DNA of 64,000 nt from Platerodrilus igneus (taxonomy: Eukaryota > Arthropoda > Insecta > Coleoptera > Lycidae). Shown piece after piece: positions 1 to 12,200 of the stretch. The position numbers and the translations under genes are program-made. The notes beneath the pieces are model-generated. The model ran no database searches. It was not told the origin of the DNA and worked only from the letters and a program-made list of their open reading frames with translations. The DNA lies in the NCBI GenBank assembly GCA_036346225.1, contig JARFIW010000170.1, positions 13,122,501 through 13,186,500 of the forward strand, in the 5' to 3' direction. Position 1 is the first letter of the stretch, and each line of letters opens with the position of its first letter.

Positions 1-339
1 GATAGTCTTTTTTTTAATCGGTGGACCTTGCTTTTTATGTCTTCTCCCACCAACCGGGGTCGACGCTTTTCCGCTAGTGTTCGTGGGAAGATAAATAGAA
101 CCCTGCATCAGCGCGTACATTTGTAATGAAAAAACTACTGTCGCCGAGATCCATGTGAATGTTACTATTCCCAGGGTTTCACAACATCAGCGGAATTACA
201 CTAATTAAATGGGGATTTTAATTCCTAGACGCTTTAAAATAAAACGTCACAAGTTTAGATTCTAATCAACTGTGAGTACTCTTTTGTGAGTAGTTTTCTT
301 TGTGGTGTTCTATTTTTTCTGCATAACTACTCCTCATGC

Positions 340-1300
340 GCGAAATTCTTGCCTCTGGCCACCGAAACTTTGCTAATCCTTACTATATCTAGTGCTAGCC
401 TATCCATTTCAATTTTCAAATTCTCTAGTTTGCCCATTTTGCTTCATGTTTCTAACATTTCATGCCTCGACTTGCAAAATGTTCCCGATTTTGCTTTTCT
501 TCTTATTGAGTTGCCGATCACATCTCCGAAGTAGTCTCCTCCCGGAAATCCAAATGAGGGACTATTTTAACTTCATAGTTTTTTACCACAGTAAATGCCA
601 TCATTTTTGAATGCACCTTTGGCACGCTGTGTTGTAGTTTCTTTCCCATTGTCTTCCACATCGCAGTAGTGTGTCTTAGAATGTCATACTGACAATTAAT
701 AAAATCATATTTGTAGTCCATACGTATAATGGGTTTTAATTATTAAATTGAAAGGTAGAAAACTTTAAACCAAACCCATAAAATATTATATTTTATGGGT
801 TTGGTTTAAAGTTTTCTACTTTTCAATTTAATGTCATACTGACCCCTATTGTCTCTGCCATTTTAAGTATCTAAAAAGCTGCTGCCCTCTTTCAGTAACC
901 TGTCTTAGTCTGATTCTTCCGTAAAGAGCCCACTAATTTGGTTAAACCTATAGTTCGGCTCTAGCTCACTGAAACCTGCAAGCCATTATGCGTTCCAGTA
1001 TTCTAGAACTTTTTCAAGGTGTGGATCTGTTCAGAATGGTGACATTTATATCATTTTTTAAAATGCTGACAATGAGGCTCTTTATACTTCTATAAGTTTT
1101 ACACAGGAGTAATGGAGTGGATAACATTTACACGTTTCCCTAACCTATCCAGGATTCTCATAAATTTTAACTAAAATTTTATCTTCTTTATTAGCTGAAA
1201 TTCTTTGAAGGTAACTGCCAGCATTCTTTTTATAAAATATAGCTGTTTTCACCTAATTTGTACATTGTTTGAAACTGTTTGTTGAATGTAACTGTATATT
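340..1300 (-). mobile_element. RTE/BovB-type LINE, 5' fragment (decayed)
   Basis: Positions 340-680 align by eye, in the same orientation, with 50,060-50,390. Both match the minus-strand endonuclease start of the RTE LINE at 44,428-47,667. Shared landmarks are the reversed segments for an (I)SEVRWPE-like motif and the stretch ending in CCGATCACATCTCC. Positions 855-1,030 match 51,145-51,260 (shared GCTGCTGCCCTCTTTC and CACTGAAAC segments), so the repeat continues upstream of the endonuclease as a 5' UTR-like portion. No frame is intact. It is a dead fragment; the subfamily is closer to the copy at 49.6 kb than to the one at 46 kb. Confidence 0.6.
680..843. repeat. Hairpin insertion between 14-bp direct repeats
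   Basis: AATGTCATACTGAC occurs at 680-693 and again at 830-843. Between them lies a near-perfect palindrome with arms at about 742-785 and 788-832 and a loop of a few bases. The repeats look like a target-site duplication around a fold-back insertion in the LINE 5' fragment. The related copy at 50.39 kb lacks the hairpin. No coding capacity. Confidence 0.7.
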
Positions 1301-2833
1301 GTCTAACCGCAGCACTTTAATGATAATTTATTTGCGCATAAATGCATTATACTCTTTAACTCATTATTTGTTAATTGATTACCTCTAGGCATTTTAATAC
1401 AAGTTGTAGTTTGAATTCAAATATACCAAAAAACTATAATTATTAATAATCTGTTGTAGTTATTTAATAGTTATTTTGACAGTCTTGACCATGTTTTAAA
1501 TATTGATGTTTTTAAACAGCAAATAAGATAGCAATGCAATATTTAAAATGGAAATCTTGAAAACGACAAAAAATGTTGAGGTTAAACAAGTATACGGTAT
1601 TTGTTTAAAAATAATGTGTAACGTGCTAATTGTTAATCGTTTTAGAGTTGAGATATTAGAGCAACAATTATTAGACTAGAATTATTATTGGATGGTGGAT
1701 GACATCATATGCGCAATCGATTCAAATAAACTTTCATGTCACGATTCAGTATGACCTACAAATATAATACTAGCATTACAGTTTTAACACAGCATCAGGA
1801 ATATCCTATTTATTGCGAAAAAAATATTATTTTGAAGACCTTCCTTTATGCTAACAGTATTTAGAAATGCATAAATTCGTAAAATAAATTCAGGCGATCT
1901 GTAAAACATTCATAAATTTTTACTTCTTGTATAGTATTTAACAAAAATTAAATGATAAATGACTCCTGGGTTCTTTTTCCAATTGAAAATAGTCTAACGA
2001 GTTCAGCATAAACTGCTGGTCTTGGGAACATTAGTACTTTCTTTTAGTCGACATACTGTAGTGCTGATCCGTATATCTACCTTTGACCAGAATAATTACA
2101 AATAAATTAAATTACCAGGATCTGAGGAAGGCATTAGTGAACCTCAATAGTCAGATGATCGAACTTGAAGAAAAGAAGTTGACCATACCCAAGATCAGTC
2201 GTGGGCTCGATGGATTGGACTGTAGGATGGTTCGAAATATGTTAGAGGTACTGTTCCAGAAAACCAGGGTCTGCCTTTGACCAGAAGAATTACATTCAAA
2301 TGTAAGCAACGTGTTTGTACACACAAGATTATTGATAGGTCTTGGTGGCACCTCATCTTTCAGATGATTTTGATTGAATTTCGCATTTGTTATTTAAATT
2401 GCAATAAGTACATTCGATATGTTATTTGCATAATTTTTGGTACATTTTAGAATAGTCTATATGTTTTGAATATGTATATAAATTGCCGTTGTGGATATTG
2501 TTCAGTTGCGATTAAGCTTTAATTACAATATGTTCTAGTTTAAAGCTGTAAAAGACGTGGTATAAATTACTGTTGAAATAAATTATTATTGTTGTTAATA
2601 TAAATTAATAATTACTGCTTGGATAATTAATTGTAGTATTTCGAGTGTAATTTAGAAGATTGCATCGTAATGTAAAGAAGATAGTAATTGTGCTGTTAGC
2701 GATTAGCTGAAAATAAAGCATTAGGAGAGCTTCTAGCAAATTCCAGTATAACTATGGGTTGTTGAAAAGGCTTGTATAATTAATTTGAAAATAAAGAACT
2801 GTTGTTTGTAGAAATAGGGTTTTAATTTTAATT
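1301..2833. other. AT-rich stretch without recognisable genes
   Basis: No frame of plausible coding quality is visible. The only structure is a roughly 22-bp imperfect direct repeat (CCTTTGACCAGAA...AATTACA) at about 2,079-2,100 and 2,270-2,292. It flanks a slightly more GC-rich 170-bp segment that I could not identify. Confidence 0.5.
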
Positions 2834-3036
2834 ATATAGTAGAAACCAGGAAAGAAGACATCTACGTCATAGGTGTCTGACTAAATTCACAACATACCTT
2901 CAAGGTTCTTAAAACGTTTTCCAATGCATATGATAAAGATAGCAATATGATTTGTGCGTATTTTAAGTATTAAGATACGTTGTGAATTTAGTCAGACACA
3001 TGACGTAGATGTCTTTTTTCCTGGTTTCTATTATAC
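2834..3036. mobile_element. MITE with about 57-bp terminal inverted repeats
   Basis: The left arm (from TAGTAGAAACCAGG at about 2,837) and the right arm (ending CCTGGTTTCTATTATA at about 3,035) are inverted repeats over nearly 60 bp, with few mismatches. They include matching ACATCTACGTCAT and TGACTAAATTCACAAC segments. The spacer is about 80 bp and has no ORF. Flanking TATA-like sequence suggests a TA-type target, as in Tc1/mariner derivatives, but the duplication is not certain. Confidence 0.8.
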
Positions 3037-4234
3037 CAATCGTAATTTCTACTATAATAGAAAGCATTTCGTTAAAGCTTATTCAAGTGTAATAGAACAA
3101 AATGTTATCTACATTTGACACACTGTTCATATTATGTTAAAAATTTTCTTTTAATTGGTGTAATTTAGAAATTTTAAATCAAAATGCTATAGAGCATCCC
3201 AATATTACAAATTCGCATTCCTAAACATAATCTTATCAGTGTGATTGTAATTAAAAATTGATTAGTAGGATATCTAAATTATGAAGCAATACCACAAACC
3301 ACAATTCAATAAGCAAACTAACCCACGTTATTATACATACGTTTTTTATTTCAATTGTATCAAAGTTCAAATTTTTCGCTGTTGAACGTTTGTCGAAGTA
3401 ATTCAGATTTATTCTAAAAAAATTTGAACAGCACTAACATTTCCGGATGCTGCTAAATAAGGTCTTTAGAAAAAATTGAAGTGCTTATATTGAAATTTTT
3501 CTCATTTGTCTTTGGCATATTACTTCATTTAAGAAAATGCAAAATAGTTGTGCTTAAAAAATTTCACTCATTTGGAAATTATGTGATGCCTTCATTTTCA
3601 GATCCTATAATTCTTTGTTAAACTTCTAACATTTCAGTTTTGAAAACTAAATGAACTGAAATTTGTTCATTCACACTTCACAAAGCCCTGAGTTTTTGAA
3701 TAAAAATATTTGTTAGGTTTGAATGCATTGTTGTGTTTTGTACAAATATATTTAAGAATTTGCAGTAGTAATCATTAATTAGATTGTAGCTCAAACAAGT
3801 ACTTATTAAAAAATTCTTCTATTAAAAAGGACTCTTCCAATAAATTTTTAGGGCAGTTAAAATTGTCAATGTTTAAACTACTTGCTTTAGCTTTCAAAAA
3901 TATAAGATTATGAGCACTAAAGGCACTCCTGACCTCTTTCTATAATGTTTTATCTAGTAACTTATTTGTAGTCACAAAAAATTAATAAATAATTTTTAAC
4001 AATTAAGAATGAACACCTCTGCCGTTAAAAGCAAACTACTTTTTGATAGTACGTTATACATAGTAAGATGAGCAGAACTGGAAGGAAACAATGAAATCAT
4101 TAATGGAATGCTCGTCCAAATTATGATATCATAGAAGAGAAAGAAAGAAAATTAATTCCACGCTTAAACAGTCGAAGTTGGGGCTGAAGAACAAAACAAG
4201 AACATTCGATCCAATTCGCCCTGAAAAAAATTAT
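3037..4234. other. AT-rich stretch without recognisable genes
   Basis: Very AT-rich, with stop codons in all frames and no repeat family recognised by eye. Confidence 0.5.
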
Positions 4235-4795
4235 TAGTATATACTGTCTCCAAGATAAGGATGTATATCATTTACATTTTGGAAATTGTAATAGATAGTT
4301 TTGTTAAATGGAGAAAAAGTTGCGGAACTAAATGTCCACTAATATGAAAGTACAGAATATTCCAAATTTTCTTTGATTTTCGAGAAATTAAAAAAAAACG
4401 AATTTTTCAATTATTTTTCTGATATTATTAGAGCTAAAAAAATTCTTCACAGCTACTTTTTATAGGCTATTTTACTATACGACGTTTCGTTCACGAGAAA
4501 TATATAAACCTAATTTTTTTTAAATATGAACCTGTTTTTAAAAATATAGATTTTTGAAGTATTTTTAATTCTACATCCAGTGATATATCACGTGTGGTGG
4601 TTTAATCTTGTTTCGGAACCATTTCAGCCATCATAAAGATAAAATATTGTCAAGTACAGGCCTGAATTATAAAAGAAGCTAACTAGAAGTAATCTTTCTA
4701 AAGCAAAAGGAAAACTGAAAGGGTAAAATTATTGTTTTTTATTGGGCGAAACTTGATTAAACCCAAAAACAAATGAAACGTGTGACACAAAGATA
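4235..4795 (+). repeat. Left long inverted repeat
   Basis: Reverse-complement partner of 8,699-9,262, estimated by eye at 75-80% identity with many small indels. The arms are therefore old. Contains no ORF. Confidence 0.8.
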
Positions 4796-4984
4796 CTACT
4801 ATGTATATATTTAAATTACAAGATTTGGTGATATCAATGTGCATTATTGGTCAAGAAACAACCTTGGTCAATTTCGAATGGCTAGCCACCAAGACCGTTT
4901 TGGATTCAACACGTGAGTTAGAATTTTGGACACAAATAATAGACTTTTTTTTTAAATCACCACTCACTTACCATAGAGCATTAC

Positions 4985-5236
4985 TGTAACTTTAGCGTGA
5001 TTTGGAACAAGCTTTGGAAACAATTCCACTTGCAGACTACCAAAACTGTTGGTTTCAACAAGATGGTGTGCTTGTGTACAACACCAGTTCTACAGGAATA
5101 TCTTTCAAAGAGATTTCCCGAAAAATGGATAGGTACCCATTCAGCAATTTCTTGGCCATCTCGTTCGCCAAACATAGCACCTTTAGATTTTTTCTCTGAG
5201 GGGTACATCAAGAATTATGTCTACTGTTGCGTGTAA
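4985..5236 (+). pseudogene. Tc1/mariner-type transposase, C-terminal remnant
   Basis: Two overlapping frames together show the C-terminal half of an IS630-Tc1-mariner DDE transposase. One frame (from about 5,002) has the WFQQDG motif that carries the second catalytic aspartate. The other (from about 5,095) has FPEKWIGTHSAISWPSRSP followed by APLDFF, which holds the third acidic residue, and then GYIKNYVY. The frame change falls between them, near 5,080-5,110. The N-terminal DNA-binding part and first aspartate are absent; 4,801-4,985 shows nothing I recognise. It sits directly inside the left long inverted repeat, as expected for the transposase of that unit. Non-functional. Confidence 0.75.
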
Positions 5237-5972
5237 TGTATTACCTCAGCTGTACGAATATATCATATTATCGAACTTTTATATTGTTCCCTCTCGTATG
5301 TAAAATTTATTTTATAACCTCTGACATCCTATCATACACGTAATGGCATAGTACCCCTTAATCTACAAGTGTTACAAACCTTGTCATGCCATATATAGTT
5401 TTTAATTTTAATAGATAGACCTCCAAGTCCTAGTTACAAAATTTTTGCTATTAGTTATTACTTACAAATAAACCCAATTTGTGTTAAACCTACATCATCT
5501 ACCTTGTTATTTTCTACAACCTAATACAGTCGTTTATTGTGGTTGACATTTTTCGTCTAAACAACCCAGAGAATCTTGTGCTAGCTGATGTGGGGTTATT
5601 GCGTTACTCTTTGGATACCCATAGAGGCATAGGCCTCTGTAGTAAAAAGTCAGTTTCCACAGTTGTGAATACAAGATATTTCTATTCGATATATTTTCTT
5701 GTGCATATATTTTAATCATTTCTTACAATTTCCATTATCAATCATGTTTGTATCATAGGAACGTAAATGCATTTTTATTTTTCCTGAATGCGTTAGTGTG
5801 GGGCTATCGCCTTTGTCGCTTCAAATATTATTCCTTATGTTGTGGTTGTATTGAAAAATTTTCTATCTTTATCTTCTATTAACTGTCTATTGTATAATTA
5901 TCTCTGTGTTCATGGTAGTTATATTTTTGAAATTGCTGTATAGGTATATTTGAGCTGATTATGTTGCTTTTA

Positions 5973-6573
5973 CAGTGGTACCTCGATAAACGAGTACACT
6001 AATATACGAGTGTTTTGAGATACGAGCCACTGAGCGAACGATATTTTGCTTTGAGATGAGAGCAAGATTTGAGATACGCACAAGGAATCACACACTACAC
6101 CGCTGTCGAAGATTCCAACATGCGGGGCGCATGTTGGTGTCGTATGCAACGTCTAACAGTTTCTTCCACCTCAGACTAGACCTCACTCTGTGTGCTTGTT
6201 TCTCTCGTTTTCGAAGCATTTTTGATAAGTTGGCTTCGGGTTTTTTGCTTTTTGTACATTTACAAACCATTATCACATCTATTTTTATAACCATGGGTTC
6301 AAAGAAGAAGATGATGTCTATTTAATTAAAGCGTGAAATCATAGAAAAACATGAGCAAGGTGTGCGAGTAATTGACTTGGCGGGGATGTACGGGTGTAAC
6401 ACATCAATAATATGTAAAACACTTAACAAAAACAAATGAGGTGGTGTTTTGGGAGCTGGGGATTAATGGCATTTCAATTAATTTCAATGGGGAAAATTGC
6501 TTTGAGATACGAGCAATTTGACATACAAGCAAGGTTACGGAACGAATTAAACTCGTATGTCGAGATACCACTG
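5973..6573 (+). mobile_element. Tigger/pogo-like element, internally deleted
   Basis: Starts CAGTGGTACCTCGATAAACG and ends CGAGATACCACTG, the terminal inverted repeats typical of pogo/Tigger elements. Subterminal GAGATACGAG motifs are repeated in both orientations. A TA dinucleotide lies immediately upstream (5,971-5,972); CA follows the right end, so one target duplication base appears mutated. Core copies 2 and 3 lack this insertion: around 16,636 and 21,865 the flanks run together. The element keeps only the start of the transposase gene. Confidence 0.9.
6293..6439 (+). pseudogene. Tigger transposase N-terminus, truncated
   Basis: The start at 6,293 opens a frame beginning MGSKKKMMSI, a stop at 6,323, and then REIIEKHEQGVRVIDLAG and a serine-rich helix ending near 6,436. 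This corresponds to the first helix-turn-helix (CENP-B N-type) domain that opens Tigger/pogo transposases and binds the terminal repeats. The second HTH and the DDE domain are missing, because the right terminal repeat follows within about 130 bp. An in-frame stop after codon 10 and the truncation make it dead. It matters as the identifier of the element family. Confidence 0.8.
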
Positions 6574-8698
6574 CATTTGATTTTCTTATTGCAGTGGATG
6601 TGCTCGGTAGGAAGATGATTTGTCTGCGTTTAATTTGGAGCCTAGTTTGTTTTAAGTATCTACATGGTGGTTTAGGTTTTATCTTATCGTTAACATTGCA
6701 TGTGGTCCTTTAACGAACTGTTTTATTAGGAACATTCTCTACTCTACTCTTTCTCCAGGATGCTTATCCTAAAATTCTACTTTTTTCTTATCTCCCCTAT
6801 CTCCGTTTTCAACATTATTTTTTCCTCCTTTTGAGACAACCACCGTCATATAAGAGTGTTCACCCATTTTGAGCTGCTGCCATTTTGAGCTGCTACACTT
6901 TGGCTGGTCGAATAGTACTTCACTACTTCACTCCCCGCTGTTTTTTCTATCATTATTGCTCATTGTGAGCCCTTTCCCTTCTCATATCTACCTGGTTGTT
7001 ATAAAGCTCCAAACATCCCACCGCCTTTTATCTTTTCTTTATGTTTTATTTTTGCCTTTTACTTTCTAAGTCATAGCATAGTTCAAGGGTTGTTGCTTCA
7101 CGACATTGTGCTGTGGTGGGAAACCTCCATGTAGCTATGTATTGCCACTGTCATCCGCTGATGTATATTAAAGCCCCCCAACAGTGAATTTGTTATGTAA
7201 TTTGGCCTGTTTGTTGATTCTCTCTTACTTTTATGCTGAGATGCAGGGATTGCATTTTCCTTTCTATTTGATGGTTTGTGCTGTTTGTATGAACGAGTAC
7301 CGCTTCACGGAACTTCTCATTTTGGAGGGAATGAGTAGAAACGCCATTTCAAGTTCTTACGGCATCACTCTACTCCCTTGAGAGTTCTTTTTTCTGTCAT
7401 TTTATTTATAGGAGTAGTGCTGTGCCTTGACAAGTATAAGACCTCCGAACTAAAAATTAAGTTTACGTTATCTTTTCTTAAAAATTTTTTTTTTTTTATA
7501 GTTTATCTTATTTTAATTATTAGGTTAAACCATTGATGGTTAGTGTTTATCTTCTCTTTGAAATTATCTTGGGGATTTTATTTTACTTAATATATGACCT
7601 TAAATGGTTAATTATCGTTTCTTGAAAGTACTTTAGAGATCTTACCTTACCTGGTTAACATTTCAAACCGTGAATGGTTTGTTGCCTATTTTTCTAGTAA
7701 AAATTATCTTCAAGATCTTATCATACCTAAACAATACTCTATCCTATAAATGATTAGGTGTTTATCTTTCTCCCTGCAATTATCTCTGATACGTTAATCT
7801 ATCTCACCTTTACCTTAAAGGAAATAAATTATCTATATATTTCTCTTTGTGAAATGTCTTTAAGCAATTATTTTGTCTAACTGTTGTTCAGAACCTTTGA
7901 TATTTATGACCAAAGGTAGAATTTATCACTAAAACTTGTAAAAACTAACTTTCATTTTAGTATTTATTTGACAAGATAAGATAGAATAGGATTACGCGAA
8001 TTAATGCAGGAGCGCTGGCTAAATTGTTAACTTAGCATTTTGGCTACTGCATTATATTTTGTCTTATCCTGTTAAAAGTCCACAAGAAATTTGTTTAGCT
8101 TAAGAAGTTATCTTAAAAGATATTGAAAATTTGTATACATTCTTATGCAAATATGTTAGCTTTAACTGTTTGAGTTTATTGCTTCCGACTGAATTTATGT
8201 GGTCAGTGCGGCGACAAACAAGACCTATATACGCTTAGTCGAGTTGGCTTTCAAATCGGATGGCTACTCATTTCTGTTTACTGGTATCGCAAATATTGTT
8301 ACGGTTTAAAAAACCAGGTGGTGCCTATAGACAAATTTGTTTTCCATGCTTGTGAGCTCACATACAAGAGACTTTTCTTTTTACTTGTTTTTTTTTTTGT
8401 TGAAGCTTTAAGGTGATTGTTGTGCTTTTTTAATATAAGGCTTTACATAGTATTTTACTATTTAAGTTTAGAGAATTTTTAAATGCCTCATGGGAAAGTT
8501 TTTTGTTAACATTTTTATTTTAAGCCGGCTAGTTATTGCAGAAACCTTGCATAGTTTTACACCTTATGCTTATAAGGTGTTACTTATGTTTAGAGAATAA
8601 TGGACCTTTGTTCAAATAATTTTTATGATATAGATAGTAATATTTCTTTTTTGTTTACTTATCGTAAGCAACACTATTAAATAGATTATTAATTTTGT

Positions 8699-9262
8699 GT
8701 CACGTTTCATTGATTGTTTGGTTTAATCGAGTTTCATCCAATAAAAAACAACAATTTTACCCTTTCGGTTTTCTTTTGCTTTAGAAAGATTACTTTTAAT
8801 TAGCTTTTAGATTTTTTCATATTGATGGTGATGGCTGAAACAGTAACGTAACTAAACCACCACATGCTATATATCACTGGATGTAGAATTAAAAATGCTT
8901 CAAAAATCGGCATTTTAAAAAACTGTACTGTATTTAAAAAGTTAGATTTTCGATGATTTCTCATGAACGGAACGTCATACAGTAAAATTGACATTATCAT
9001 GTAAAAAGCTATAAAAAGTAGCCGTGAAGAAGTGTTTTTCATTTTGTTCTAGTTCTAACAATACCATCAGAAAAAAATTAAAAAAGTTGAAAAAATTCTT
9101 TTTTTTAAATTTCTTGAAAACCAAAGAAAATTAAAAATTTTATACTTTGATATTGGTGGCCATATAGTTCCACAACTTTTTCCAATTTAACTAAAACTGA
9201 ATCTATTATTATCGAGATCTTGATGACAGTCATCCTTTATCTTGGATACAGTGTATATGCAA
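8699..9262 (-). repeat. Right long inverted repeat
   Basis: Reverse-complement partner of 4,235-4,795. It ends outward at about 9,262 next to a different sequence from the left flank; no target duplication is evident. Confidence 0.8.
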
Positions 9263-12200
9263 TACATGTGGACAGAGAATTACTCTGTCCAATACAATAA
9301 CACTCACCTAATAACACAAACATGAACAATAATCAGGGTTTTTCCAGCATGTTTATACCTTGTAACACATAGCAGTGAAAAATATAAATATAACAAAAAT
9401 CTTATCTACTTATTTACTACACAACGACGAGCTCGCCCTAAGAGAATCTTCTACACCCAAGAAATAAAGTAAATATTTATAATATCGCCAAACTAGCACC
9501 AATAACTAATCAAATACCACAGCTGATGGATCATCTTAATATTTATATAAATCCATGTATCGCAAGTGCATAAAATAATCGTTACCTGTCGACAGTGATG
9601 ACTCTCATTCTCGAAGGCTTTCAAGTGTTGTTGGCAACTGCAATGTACCTATCTAAGTACAAATGGCAGCCAGAGAAAATGTGTGGTAATGACAAAGTGA
9701 GATTTTTGTTAATTCTAAGTAAGCATTGGTTCAAAGAATTTAAGAACGTGGGTTAAAATTTTGGCTTGAAAAAATTTATAAAGAACTGCCTACCTACCAG
9801 TCGCATAAAAAAAGCAAGTATTCACAATAAAGATTTTGTAACTGCCCGATTGTGTTTATAGTATTTATCACAAAAGAATCTAAGTAAACCAACACTCAAA
9901 ATACATTGAACTTATTCAGCTTGTACAATAATCACAAAATCCATATAGAATAAAAACAACTTCGAGCATTTTCTAGCATTCAGAGATAACCCTGTCGCTT
10001 TATTTAATTACAAATAAACTAGGTAATGTAACTATAGTAAATATCGAATACTAACGTATCATATGCAACTTGTATAATTGCACAATTTTCCATACGTGAA
10101 AGCAAACATTTATTAAAACCAGGGTGTAGAGTGTAAAATGCAGAAAATATCTTAATAACGATAAGGAACGTAATAAGTGAATGGCATAGCTGAAACCATT
10201 TAACAACATTGTTTCTTAGAAAATAACGATGTACTATCCGTTTCTTACAATGCGGCTACTGAAAGCTTAGTCGTATTCTAACAATCAGCCAACATTTCTT
10301 TATATGCACAATTTCTCTAAGCCAAAATTTCTTGAAATTAATAATTGCAACTGCCCAATATTTTTACAAACCTTTATCAACTTCTTGGTTTACCTATGTA
10401 ATACACTGAAATTCATCTGTGTAGACATACCTTACATAACCCGTTATAAATTTTCAACTTCAGTATTTGCACAAATGTGTTTTTATCCAGTTAGCGATGA
10501 TGAATATTTTATAGTTTGAATTTTTTTTTAAGGATACTTATTATTTGTTTTGCGTGCAAATTTTAGACTCGAGCGGAAGAAATTTAACTATTTACTATGT
10601 GTTCGTATTAAATTTATACTTACATTTATTCAAGGTGCTCTAAATTAATTCGAACATATTTTAAACAATTATGACCATAAGGTTAAATTTATTATTATAA
10701 AAAATAATACTTTTATTTGTTTTTTATTTTATTAGTGGAGAGTAATTAATTTTATGCAATCAAAACTTGATTTTCACTGCAATGTGTACCAATATATTGA
10801 TATGTGCTAGTAACTATTATTAATTAAAATCTCTTATTTTGTGTTTATCTTTTTCTCTCCATTGGTCTATTGATTAATTAGCTCATTCATTATTTTTTAG
10901 TGTAGTGTGATTTATAAAGTTTTGAAATGGCGTGTGATTGGTACAAGAAAAGCGTTTTTTACTAAATTTGTTTTCTAAATAAGAGCCTTTTGTAAACCTG
11001 AACGATTACTATATAGAACTTCATCAAGTTTTTAATAATGCATTTTTATTCTAGTTCACTGAAGTCCTGGATTCTTCCTATTACTCTTGGAATATTGGCA
11101 ACCATCATCTATCGCTTTTATTTTCAATCACACTAGTGTTTTCTTTTAAATAATATATTGTATACATACTCTTTTATATAATTATTTTTAGTGAATTGGG
11201 ATAACTAATTGAAACGTTATAATGTAATTAGAACTTAAAGTGGTGTAAAATAAAGTTTCATTCTTTGGTGCTTTTATTTTGTTTTTAAAACATTAATTAC
11301 CCTTTTCCTAATTTATTTAGTTTTTACGGTGTCGAAAACGAAAACTTGTAATAAAGATGTTTTATGTTTGACATTTTGTTTAAACACATGCGGTTAGCAT
11401 GTACGAGGTGCTGGAGATAGTTAATTGTAGAAATGTTTCTATTTGTTTTTATATAATTTTCAAATGCGTTAATTTCTATTGGACACTAATGCATTTTTCT
11501 CTTCGATATAGGAAAAATTAGGATGTTGGACAGTTATGCATATATTTTTATAGAAATTTTTTATATCCATGTATATTTTTGCTGTCACTTGTGGTTGTTC
11601 TACAGTGTATATCTAAAAGTGCTATAAAAGTAAGGTTGGTTTTTATTTTTTCGGTGACAGATTCATGTGCTAGACATTGGAGAGAAAAATTAATTTTTTT
11701 GTAGCGATGCAAGACCTTACGAAAAGCAAGTACTTGCAAATAGTCAGGATTCTCAATGATTTTAATTCAATAAATAGAAATTTAATTACGTTGGCAGAAT
11801 TAATCTGTTGACTTGCTTGTAGATGTTGTCATTGATTACCATGGTTTTTGAGCCGTTTCGACCCATTAAAATTTTTGTAATTGGGGCCTTTAAATTGTAG
11901 TAAAAAGCAATCGGTCCAGTATGTATATAAAATTTCTGTTATCATTAGAATAGCATCTATTTGAGAAAACAACAAAAAGATTCTTTCAATTAATTTCTTG
12001 TTAATTAGTGTAACTACAGTTAAAACGGCAAAGATTTATTGTTAAAAATTAATTTTATTCTTATATAAACGGATATAAATTTTGCAGCATTGTACACTTT
12101 TGAAAATAAAATCATGTGAAGCTAAAATCAATAACTTCAAGACAATCTTCAGGAGAGCGTTCTTGGCTATACAAATCTGCCCCACCATCTCAGAAGATCC

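Larger units (their letters stand above)
5340..8400. repeat. Non-coding repeat core, copy 1
   Basis: Matches 21,290-24,120 (copy 3) and, more weakly, 16,636-18,420 (copy 2). Diagnostic segments are GCAGTGGATG...CGGTAGGAAGATGAT (about 6,590), CTGGTTGT(T/C)ATAAAGCT (about 6,995), GATGTATATTAA (about 7,160), GCTTCACGGAACTTCTC (about 7,300) and a CAGGTGG(T/A)GCCT segment (about 8,315). The pieces keep the same order in all copies. No frame is conserved between copies, so it is not a protein gene. It may be the internal region of a non-autonomous LTR element, because copy 2 lies between LTRs. Confidence 0.7.
4235..9262. mobile_element. 5-kb composite unit bounded by about 560-bp inverted repeats
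   Basis: The segment 4,235-4,795 is a diverged reverse complement of 8,699-9,262. Shared landmarks include the outer CTGT(C/A)TCCAAGATAA(A)GGATG, the central CATCCAGTGATATATCA, and the inner AAACT(T/C)GATTAAACC. Just inside the left arm is a remnant of a Tc1/mariner-type transposase C-terminus. The rest is a non-coding repeat core also seen at 16-18 kb and 21-24 kb, plus a nested Tigger element. It is either an old long-TIR DNA transposon that accumulated insertions or two opposite copies of one repeat; the transposase remnant favours the first. Confidence 0.65.

Noticed and set aside
2083..2280. Plus-strand frame of 65 codons with a helical, charged product
   Set aside because: Bounded by a short direct repeat and without homology that I recognise; chance frame.
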